A stretch of 59,569 bases of DNA, taken from Mycobacterium sp. GTDB lineage: Bacteria; Actinomycetota; Actinomycetes; Mycobacteriales; Mycobacteriaceae. The stretch lies in contig VEQY01000017.1 in NCBI GenBank assembly GCA_018882965.1, positions 1 through 59,569 of the forward strand, read 5' to 3'. Shown here in pieces: positions 49,984-59,569 of this stretch. The translations under genes and the position numbers were made by a program. The notes beneath the pieces are model-generated. The model ran no database searches, had not been told where the DNA came from, and saw only the letters and a program-made list of their open reading frames with translations. Numbering within the stretch: position 1 is the first letter of the stretch; each line of letters opens with the position of its first letter.

Positions 49984-50158
49984 TTCGACCACCGCTGACG
50001 CCCGGGTCCGCTACGGATCCTTCCAGCGGTCGTTCGCAGTCCCCGCGCACGTCACCGCCGAGGCGATCTCGGCGTCCTACGAGGCGGGGGTCCTCGCGGT
50101 CCGGGTAGCCGGCGCCTACGCCGGTGCCACGGCCCACCGGATCGCCATCACGAAGTAG
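49984..50158 (+). pseudogene. 3' remnant of an acr2/hsp20 small heat-shock gene (Rv0251c-like)
   Basis: In the frame ending at TAG 50156-50158 the sequence reads DARVRYGSFQRSFAVP, AHVTAEAISASYEAGV and LAVRVAGAY, then AHRIAITK. That is the last third of the alpha-crystallin domain of Acr2 (IRYGSFRRSFRLP ... AQRIAITK). The frame has no ATG, GTG or TTG back through the aac(2') gene, and the first two thirds of Acr2 (about 105 residues) are missing. It begins within about 15 bp after the aac stop. It is a remnant, not a working gene. Confidence 0.85.
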
Positions 50159-50331
50159 GCCGGGACGGGCGGCCGCGCGCGTCAGGTGACCGCGCACGGC
50201 CGCACGGCGCGGTCGTCTCAGACCGTCACAATGCCGTCAGACGATGGCGCGCCCCTGAGCGCACAGGTGACGAGGCTCAGGGACTACCATCAGGACTACT
50301 GCGCCGTCTCCGCCTGTCCCGAGGAGGTCCG
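50159..50331 (+). promoter_or_regulatory. Non-coding leader and probable promoter of the Rv0250c-like gene
   Basis: 173 bp between the acr2 remnant and the next gene. TACCAT at 50285-50290 is a possible -10; a leader of about 35 nt would then contain GAGGAGG (50321-50327), 4 nt before TTG 50332. No ORF or stable repeat was seen in the rest. Confidence 0.35.
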
Positions 50332-50628
50332 TTGTCCAAGGCAACCGAACTCGCCGAACTCCACCATCTCGTCGGTAGCCTCCGCCGATGTGTGATGTCC
50401 CTGCGGTCCCGCTACGGCGACGATCCCGCGATGCGGCGCGTCGTCATCGACACCGAACGCATCCTCAGTGACGTCGAACTACTCGACATGGACGCCACCG
50501 AACTCGAATTCTCCGCCCACGTCGTGGTACCGGGCGGGGAGAAGATTCCCGTGCCCGACACCCCGTACGACCACGACTTCTGGCGCGACATCGATGACGA
50601 GGGTGTCGGGGGCCACAACCGGCGCTGA
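50332..50628 (+). CDS. Small conserved protein of unknown function (Rv0250c-like)
   Basis: 98 aa, soluble. A helical N-terminal half (ELAELHHLVGSLRRCVMSLRSRYGDDPAMRRVVIDTERILSDVELLD) and an acidic tail with PDTPYDHDFWRDIDDEGVGGH. The start is TTG 50332 behind GAGGAGG; no ATG or GTG lies nearer the conserved start. By position it matches Rv0250c, which precedes sdh1 in M. tuberculosis. Function unknown. Confidence 0.7.
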   Translation: MSKATELAELHHLVGSLRRCVMSLRSRYGDDPAMRRVVIDTERILSDVELLDMDATELEFSAHVVVPGGEKIPVPDTPYDHDFWRDIDDEGVGGHNRR

Positions 50629-50711
50629 CCCCCCGCGCTGCCCCGCATGAGTCCGGGTCCCGCAGCCTCGGTACCCTGCCCACAGGTCGACCTGAAGGGG
50701 GTCAACGAACG

Positions 50712-51527
50712 ATGAGCGCACCCACGCTGAAGGGGCGGACTGGAGTCTTCTCCCCCGGGCGCGCCGAGATTCCGCAGCGCACCTTGCGGACCGACAAATG
50801 GTGGCTTCCCGCGCTGTGGACCAACATCGGCCTCAGTGTCTTCGTCGTCTACGCGACGGTGCGCGCGTTCATGCAGGACCATTACTACGTTCCGGAGTAT
50901 CGCTACCTCACACCGTTCTACTCGCCCTGTCTGAGCAAGGGTTGCGCACCGGAGGCAAGCCATTTCGGTCAGATTCTCCCGGACGTGTGGTGGTTGCCCT
51001 ATGCCGCGCTGTCGCTGCCCTTCCTGTTGCTCTTCCGGGTGACCTGCTACTACTACCGCAAGGCCTACTACCGCTCGGTCTGGCAGTCGCCGCCGGCCTG
51101 CGGGGTGGCCGAGCCCCACGCGACCTACACCGGCGAGACCCGCTTCCCCCTGGTCCTGCAAAACCTGCACCGCTACTTCTTCTACGCGGCCGCTCTGATC
51201 TCGGTGATCAACACCTACGACGCGATCCTGGCCTTCCACTCACCATCAGGCTTCGGGCTGGGCCTGGGCAACATCATCCTGGTCGCCAACGTGGTCCTGC
51301 TGTGGACCTACACACTGTCGTGTCACTCCTGCCGCCATGTGACCGGGGGCCGGCTCAAGCACTTCTCCAAGCACCCCATCCGGTACTGGATCTGGACGCA
51401 GGTCAGCAGGCTGAACACCCGCCACATGCTCTTCGCATGGATCACCCTGGGCACCCTGATCCTCACCGACCTCTACATCATGCTGGTCGCCAGCGGCGCG
51501 ATCGCCGACGTGCGGTTCATAGGCTGA
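50712..51527 (+). CDS. sdhC: Sdh1 succinate dehydrogenase membrane anchor (Rv0249c-like)
   Basis: 271 aa with five membrane helices. Unlike classical SdhC/D it carries Cys/His clusters outside the helices: CLSKGC (C73-C78) and SCHSCRH (C204, H205, C207, H209). A published mycobacterial Sdh1 structure places a Rieske-type [2Fe-2S] centre in this anchor, and these residues are the natural candidates for its ligands. It binds quinone and holds the catalytic SdhAB. ATG 50712 is preceded by GAAGGGGG. First of three sdh1 genes. Confidence 0.88.
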   Translation: MSAPTLKGRTGVFSPGRAEIPQRTLRTDKWWLPALWTNIGLSVFVVYATVRAFMQDHYYVPEYRYLTPFYSPCLSKGCAPEASHFGQILPDVWWLPYAALSLPFLLLFRVTCYYYRKAYYRSVWQSPPACGVAEPHATYTGETRFPLVLQNLHRYFFYAAALISVINTYDAILAFHSPSGFGLGLGNIILVANVVLLWTYTLSCHSCRHVTGGRLKHFSKHPIRYWIWTQVSRLNTRHMLFAWITLGTLILTDLYIMLVASGAIADVRFIG

Positions 51528-51563
51528 CGGGTTCGATTCGGGAGAGAGTTGGAGCAACGCCAC

Positions 51564-53507
51564 ATGGTTGAGATCGAACGGCACTCCTACGACGTCGTGG
51601 TGATCGGCGCCGGCGGCTCCGGTCTGCGAGCGGTCATCGAGGCCCGCCAGCGCGGGCTGACCGTTGCGGTGGTGAGCAAGTCCCTGTTCGGCAAGGCGCA
51701 CACCGTCATGGCGGAGGGCGGCTGCGCGGCCGCCATGGGCAACGCCAACTCCAAGGACAACTGGCAGGTCCACTTCGCCGACACCATGCGCGGCGGCAAG
51801 TTCCTCAACAACTGGCGGATGGCCGAACTGCACGCTCAGGAGGCACCGGAGCGGGTCTGGGAGCTGGAGACCTACGGTGCCCTGTTCGACCGCACCAAGG
51901 ACGGGCGAATCAGCCAGCGCAACTTCGGCGGACACACCTATCCGCGGCTGGCTCACGTCGGGGACCGCACCGGCCTGGAGATCATCCGAACCCTGCAGCA
52001 GAAGATCGTCTCGCTGCAGCAGGAGGACAAAGCCGAACTGGGCGACTACGAGGCGCGCATCAAGGTCTTCCACGAATGTGCGATCACCGAACTGCTGCTC
52101 GACCAGAGCACCGGCCGCCCGCGGATCGCCGGGGCGTTCGGCTACTGGCGGGAGACCGGCAAGTTCATCCAGTTCGACGCCCCGGCGGTGGTGCTGGCCA
52201 CCGGCGGGATCGGCAAGTCGTTCAAGGTGACCTCGAACTCCTGGGAGTACACCGGCGACGGCCACGCCCTGGCGCTGCGCGCGGGCGCCGGGCTGATCAA
52301 CATGGAGTTCATCCAGTTCCACCCCACCGGCATGGTCTGGCCGCCGTCGGTCAAGGGCATCCTGGTGACCGAGGGCGTGCGCGGCGACGGCGGAGTGCTG
52401 AAGAACTCCGAGGGCAAGCGGTTCATGTTCGGCTACATCCCGCCGGTGTTCAAGGGCCAGTACGCCGAGACCGAGGCCGAGGCCGACCAGTGGCTCGCCG
52501 AGCAGCAGGGGTCGACCGACGGGTCGGCCCGTCGCACCCCGGACCTGCTGCCCCGCGACGAGGTGGCCCGAGCGATCAACACCGAGGTGAAGGCCGGCCG
52601 CGGCAGCCCGCACGGCGGCGTCTACCTCGACATCGCCTCCCGACTGCCAGCCGACCAGATCAAGCGCCGCCTGCCGTCGATGTATCACCAGTTCATCGAG
52701 CTGGCCGAAGTGGACATCACCAAGGATCCGATGGAAGTCGGGCCGACCTGCCACTACGTGATGGGCGGAATCGAGGTCGACCCGGACACCGGGGCCGCCT
52801 CCACCCCCGGACTGTTCGCCGCGGGCGAGTGCTCCGGCGGAATGCACGGCTCCAACCGGCTCGGCGGCAACTCGCTGTCCGACCTGTTGGTCTTCGGCCG
52901 CCGCGCCGGACTGGGTGCCGCCGACTACGTACGGGCCCTGGCCGACCGGCCGGTGGTCGCGCCCGAGGCGGTCGAGCAGGCCGCGGCCCTGGCCCTGGCT
53001 CCCTTCACCGGCCCGCAGGGTCAGGCCAAGCCGGAGAACCCCTACAGCCTGCACGCCGAACTCCAGCACACGATGAACGACCTGGTCGGCATCATCCGGA
53101 CCGGCGCGGAGATGGCCGAGGCGCTGGCCAAGATCGAGGAGTTCAAGGCCCGCTACCGCAACATCGAGGCCGACGGGCGCCGGGAATTCAACCCGGGCTG
53201 GCACCTGGCCATGGACATGCGCAACATGCTGCTTGTCAGCGAGTGCATCGCGAAGTCGGCGATGGCCCGCACCGAAAGCCGCGGCGGCCACACCCGAGAC
53301 GACCACCCGAAGATGGACTCCGAGTGGAGACGGACCCTGCTGGTGTGCCGGACCGCCGGTGACGACGCGGTCGTGCCCGAGGTCAGCGTGACCCGGGAGG
53401 TTCAACCGCCGATGCGCGCCGACCTCTTCGAGCTGTTCGAGCTCGAGGAGCTGGCCAAGTACTTCACCGACGAGGAGCTTGCGCAGCACCCGGGACGGAG
53501 GGCCTAG
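51564..53507 (+). CDS. sdhA: Succinate dehydrogenase flavoprotein (Sdh1)
   Basis: 647 aa. Oxidises succinate to fumarate; FAD is covalently attached at the His in the SLFGKAHTVMAEGGCAAAMG motif. VVVIGAGGSGLRAVIEA is the dinucleotide fold; HPTGMV and GVRGDGGVL hold substrate and FAD; CGSGG-like ECSGGMHGSNRLGGNSLSD completes the active site. ATG 51564 fits M. tuberculosis Rv0248c; TTG 51549 would add MEQRH. GGAG is 9 nt upstream. 37 bp after the anchor gene. Confidence 0.95.
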   Translation: MVEIERHSYDVVVIGAGGSGLRAVIEARQRGLTVAVVSKSLFGKAHTVMAEGGCAAAMGNANSKDNWQVHFADTMRGGKFLNNWRMAELHAQEAPERVWELETYGALFDRTKDGRISQRNFGGHTYPRLAHVGDRTGLEIIRTLQQKIVSLQQEDKAELGDYEARIKVFHECAITELLLDQSTGRPRIAGAFGYWRETGKFIQFDAPAVVLATGGIGKSFKVTSNSWEYTGDGHALALRAGAGLINMEFIQFHPTGMVWPPSVKGILVTEGVRGDGGVLKNSEGKRFMFGYIPPVFKGQYAETEAEADQWLAEQQGSTDGSARRTPDLLPRDEVARAINTEVKAGRGSPHGGVYLDIASRLPADQIKRRLPSMYHQFIELAEVDITKDPMEVGPTCHYVMGGIEVDPDTGAASTPGLFAAGECSGGMHGSNRLGGNSLSDLLVFGRRAGLGAADYVRALADRPVVAPEAVEQAAALALAPFTGPQGQAKPENPYSLHAELQHTMNDLVGIIRTGAEMAEALAKIEEFKARYRNIEADGRREFNPGWHLAMDMRNMLLVSECIAKSAMARTESRGGHTRDDHPKMDSEWRRTLLVCRTAGDDAVVPEVSVTREVQPPMRADLFELFELEELAKYFTDEELAQHPGRRA

Positions 53508-54257
53508 ATGGGGTACCAAGCCAGGTTCAAGGTGTGGCGCGGCGACGAGGCCGGTGGCGGGCTGCGCGACTTCGAGGTCGAGGTCAACGAGGGCGAGGTC
53601 GTGCTCGACGTCATCCACCGGCTGCAGGCCGAGCAGGCTCCCGACCTGGCGGTGCGGTGGAACTGCAAGGCCGGCAAATGCGGGTCGTGTTCGGCTGAGG
53701 TCAACGGCCGCCCGCGGCTGATGTGCATGACCCGGATGTCGACGTTCGATCCGGCCGAGACGGTGACCGTCACCCCGCTGCGGACATTCCCGGTGATCCG
53801 AGACCTGGTGACCGACGTGTCCTTCAACTACGAGAAGGCCCGCGAGATTCCGGCATTCGCCCCGCCCAAGGAACTGCAGCCGGGCGAGTACCGCATGGCC
53901 CAGATCGATGTCGAGCGCTCCCAGGAGTTCCGCAAGTGCATTGAGTGCTTCCTGTGCCAGAACGTCTGCCATGTGGTGCGCGACCACGAAGAGAATAAGG
54001 AGGCCTTCGCCGGGCCCCGGTATCTGATGCGCATCGCCGAACTCGACATGCACCCACTGGACACGCTTGACCGCAAGGACATGGCCCAGGATGAGTTCGG
54101 CCTGGGGTACTGCAACATCACCAAGTGCTGCACCGAGGTCTGCCCGGAGCACATCAAGATCACCGACAACGCGCTGATCCCGATGAAGGAACGGGTGGCG
54201 GACCGCAAGTACGACCCCGTGGTCTGGCTGGGCAACAAGCTGCTGCGCCGCAAGTAG
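53508..54257 (+). CDS. sdhB: Succinate dehydrogenase iron-sulfur protein (Sdh1)
   Basis: 249 aa. Carries three clusters: [2Fe-2S] in WNCKAGKCGSCSAEVNG with later LMC, [4Fe-4S] in CIECFLCQNVCHVV, and [3Fe-4S] in CCTEVCPEHI. Transfers electrons from FAD to the anchor. ATG directly follows the sdhA TAG (53505-53507), with GGACGGAGGG upstream. Matches Rv0247c in length and order. Confidence 0.95.
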   Translation: MGYQARFKVWRGDEAGGGLRDFEVEVNEGEVVLDVIHRLQAEQAPDLAVRWNCKAGKCGSCSAEVNGRPRLMCMTRMSTFDPAETVTVTPLRTFPVIRDLVTDVSFNYEKAREIPAFAPPKELQPGEYRMAQIDVERSQEFRKCIECFLCQNVCHVVRDHEENKEAFAGPRYLMRIAELDMHPLDTLDRKDMAQDEFGLGYCNITKCCTEVCPEHIKITDNALIPMKERVADRKYDPVVWLGNKLLRRK

Positions 54258-54288
54258 CTCTGCGCGCGGGACGCGACGTCGGCTTACC

Positions 54289-54323
54289 TTGACTGAGTCC
54301 AGAAAAGCGGGTTGGATGAAATG
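54289..54323 (+). promoter_or_regulatory. furA-katG promoter with FurA-type AT-rich site
   Basis: -35 TTGACT (54289-54294), a 17-bp spacer and -10 TTGGAT (54312-54317), which places the transcript start on GTG 54324. The spacer GAGTCCAGAAAAGC resembles the known mycobacterial furA promoter that FurA itself represses. Confidence 0.6.
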
Positions 54324-57036
<2,713 letters not shown>

Positions 57037-57049
57037 TCACCCCGCCGCG

Positions 57050-57643
<594 letters not shown>

Positions 57644-59374
57644 ATGCCCGAGGCGTCCGTTCTTTCCACGCTCCGTGAGCGCGCCGGCCTGCAACCCGAG
57701 GACGTCGTGTTCACCTACACCGACTACGACTCCGACTGGGACGGTGTCGCCGAGGACGTCACGTGGTCACAGCTGTATCGGCGGGTGCAGAATCTGGCCC
57801 ACGAGGTCAAGGCGATTGGCGAGGCCGGGGATCGGGCCGTGATCTTGGCGCCTCAGGGCCTGGACTACATCGTGGCTTTTCTGGGTTCGATGCTGGCCAG
57901 CCGCATCGCCGTCCCGCTGTCGTTCCCGCATCCGGGCACCCACGACGAACGGGTGAGCGCCGTGCTGGCCGACACCTCCCCCACGGTCGTGCTGACCACC
58001 TCCTCGATCGCGGGCACCATCACCGAGTACGTCGGCCCGACCGACGGCGGGTCCGCGCCGACGGTGCTGGAGGTCGACGCACTGGACCTCGACGCCCGCA
58101 AGGGTGCCAACGCGCGCGTGGAGGGCCTGCCGGAACTGGCCTACCTGCAGTACACGTCGGGGTCGACCAGGGTCCCTGCGGGGGTCATGATCACCCACAC
58201 CAACCTGTACTCGAATTTTCGCCAGTTGATGGCGGCCTACTTCTCCCAGACGGGCGGAGTCGCGCCGGCGGACATGACCCTGGTGTCCTGGCTGCCGTTC
58301 TACCACGACATGGGCTTGGTGCTGGGCGTGGTGGCTCCGATCCTGGGCGGGTTCCGCGGCGAACTGACCAGCCCCATGGCGTTCCTGCAGCGGCCGGCCC
58401 GCTGGGTCCAGGCCCTGGCCCGTGACAACCACACCTGGTCGGCGGCGCCGAACTTCGCCTTCGAGCTGGCTTCCGCGAAAACCACCGACGAGGACATGGC
58501 CGGTCTCGACATGGGCAAGGTGCTGGGCATCATCGGCGGAGCCGAACGCATCCACCCCGCGACGCTGAAGCGGTTCGCCGACCGTTTCGCGAAGTACAAC
58601 TTCAGCGAGGAGGCGTTCAAGCCCTCGTACGGCCTGGCGGAGGCCACGGTCTACGTGGCCAGCAGGACGGCCGGCGGCCCGCCGGAGGTGGTCTACTTCG
58701 ACCCGGAGAAACTCTCGGCCGGGAGCGCGCTGCGTTGTGAGCCGGCGGTCGGCTCGCCGCTGCTGAGCTACGGGATGCCGGAATCCCCGATGATCCGGAT
58801 CGTCGACCCCGACACCCGGATCGAGTCCCCGGCCGGTGAGGTCGGCGAGATCTGGGTCAGGGGCGAGAACGTCGCCGAGGGCTACTGGCACAAGCCGGCC
58901 GAGACCGAACGCACGTTCGGTGGGATGCTGGCCGCCGGCACCCCGGAGGGACCCTGGCTGCGCACCGGAGACCTGGGCTTTGTGTCCGAGGGCGAGATGT
59001 TCATCGTCGGTCGGATGAAGGACATGCTCATCGTCTACGGACGCAATCACTACCCCGAGGACATCGAGGCGACCGTCCAGGAGATCAGTGGGGGCCGCGT
59101 GGCAGCGATCTCGGTGACCGTGGGCGCGACGGAGAAACTCGTCGTGCTCGTCGAGTACAAGAAACGTCGCAACGCACCCGAGGACGACGCCGAGGCGTTC
59201 GCCGAATTCAAGAACGCCGTCACCTCCGCGATCTCCAACGAGCACGCTCTCAACGTCGCCGATCTGGTCCTGGTTGCCCCTGGATCGCTGCCGACCACGA
59301 CGAGCGGCAAAATCCGTCGCTCCTCCTGCGGCGACATGTACCACAAGCAGGAGTTCACCCGCCTGGACGCCTGA
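57644..59374 (+). CDS. Fatty-acyl-AMP ligase (FAAL, FadD23/FadD28 type)
   Basis: 576 aa. Activates long-chain fatty acids as acyl-AMP for loading on polyketide synthases or NRPS. P-loop [16 protein letters not shown], the [15 protein letters not shown] motif, [17 protein letters not shown], and the hinge [20 protein letters not shown], where the NHYPEDIE wording is typical of FAAL rather than CoA ligases. No pks or nrps gene is adjacent in the window, so its partner is unknown. Leaderless ATG. A 15-bp hairpin follows 8 bp after the stop. Confidence 0.9.
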   Translation: MPEASVLSTLRERAGLQPEDVVFTYTDYDSDWDGVAEDVTWSQLYRRVQNLAHEVKAIGEAGDRAVILAPQGLDYIVAFLGSMLASRIAVPLSFPHPGTHDERVSAVLADTSPTVVLTTSSIAGTITEYVGPTDGGSAPTVLEVDALDLDARKGANARVEGLPELAYLQYTSGSTRVPAGVMITHTNLYSNFRQLMAAYFSQTGGVAPADMTLVSWLPFYHDMGLVLGVVAPILGGFRGELTSPMAFLQRPARWVQALARDNHTWSAAPNFAFELASAKTTDEDMAGLDMGKVLGIIGGAERIHPATLKRFADRFAKYNFSEEAFKPSYGLAEATVYVASRTAGGPPEVVYFDPEKLSAGSALRCEPAVGSPLLSYGMPESPMIRIVDPDTRIESPAGEVGEIWVRGENVAEGYWHKPAETERTFGGMLAAGTPEGPWLRTGDLGFVSEGEMFIVGRMKDMLIVYGRNHYPEDIEATVQEISGGRVAAISVTVGATEKLVVLVEYKKRRNAPEDDAEAFAEFKNAVTSAISNEHALNVADLVLVAPGSLPTTTSGKIRRSSCGDMYHKQEFTRLDA

Positions 59375-59382
59375 GCCTAAAA

Positions 59383-59415
59383 GAGACCGACCGGAGAAGA
59401 TCTCCGGTCGGTCTC
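59383..59415. terminator. Strong hairpin after the FAAL gene
   Basis: A perfect 15-bp stem, 59383-59397 with 59401-59415, and an AGA loop. No U-tract follows, so it resembles the U-less mycobacterial hairpins. It lies between two convergent genes and can act for both. Confidence 0.7.
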
Positions 59416-59445
59416 ATCCCTCCTAGGCCCCCCCGGGGCCGTGTC

Positions 59446-59569
59446 TTAGGCGGCTTTGCGCCAGTGGCCTCGTTCGGCGACGGATTCGAAGGCCGCTTTG
59501 AGGACCGACAGGTAGCGCTCCACCGAGGCGCGGGCTTCGGGGTTGTCGGGGAACATCACGGTGACCGCG
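59446..59569 (-). CDS. C-terminal end of an unidentified protein (5' part outside window)
   Basis: The minus-strand frame ends at TAA (59448-59446) and reads AVTVMFPDNPEARASVERYL then SVLKAAFESVAERGHWRKAA. About 40 residues are visible, mostly helical and charged. I do not recognise the family from this tail. High third-position GC supports coding. Confidence 0.5.
   Translation of the reverse strand, partial: AVTVMFPDNPEARASVERYLSVLKAAFESVAERGHWRKAA

Overview
This is a high-GC actinobacterial chromosome segment. Gene content and order point to a Mycobacterium/Mycolicibacterium species. The evidence is an MmpL transporter, FAAL and FadD ligases, DnaE1, DinX, a TreX-TreY-TreZ set, a Ddn-type F420 protein, a chromosomal AAC(2')-I, an Sdh1-type succinate dehydrogenase and many GTG/TTG starts. 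Many genes have a TANNNT box 6-7 nt before the start codon, the usual sign of leaderless mycobacterial mRNAs. No tRNA, rRNA, IS element, prophage or CRISPR array was seen.

Left block (1-35.4 kb), which matches M. tuberculosis Rv1591-Rv1536 in content from memory. It starts with the tail of a probable cation-efflux transporter and a GT2/TPR glycosyltransferase. A seven-gene minus-strand biotin operon follows (bioA-bioF-bioD-2H phosphoesterase-bioB-bsaP-DUF2567 membrane protein). Divergent from it are a membrane O-acyltransferase with an SGNH domain and treX-treY-treZ. A long minus-strand run then covers lspA-rluD-rarD-SecD-like-dnaE1-unknown-F420 oxidoreductase-ilvA. Next come ansA, dinX, a lipid cassette (methyltransferase, MmpL, second methyltransferase with an amber codon in its 5' part) and ileS with a T-box leader.

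Junction (35.4-36.3 kb): two small secreted proteins of unknown function lie between the Rv15xx-like block and an Rv02xx-like block.

Right block (36.3-59.6 kb), in the order Rv0271c to Rv0245. It begins with fadE6 and convergent fadD2, then a leaderless SRPBCC-sulfatase pair. A semialdehyde dehydrogenase/glutaryl-CoA dehydrogenase/aldehyde dehydrogenase/LysE cluster suggests lysine or glutarate catabolism. A COG1738 transporter, pxpB-pxpC and aac(2')-I follow. Directly after aac lies a start-less C-terminal remnant of the Acr2/Hsp20 gene, which reads as a deletion scar. Then come a small Rv0250c-like gene, sdh1 (anchor, flavoprotein, iron-sulfur), furA-katG, a flavin reductase and a fatty-acyl-AMP ligase ending in a strong hairpin. 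The window closes inside an unidentified minus-strand gene.

Most of the window is conserved housekeeping DNA. The most noteworthy points are the acr2 scar, the amber-interrupted methyltransferase behind an apparently leaderless promoter, the lysine/glutarate cluster with LysE, the fadD2/SRPBCC divergent leaderless promoter pair, and the uninterrupted biotin operon carrying bsaP and a 2H phosphoesterase. No clearly new multi-gene system was found.
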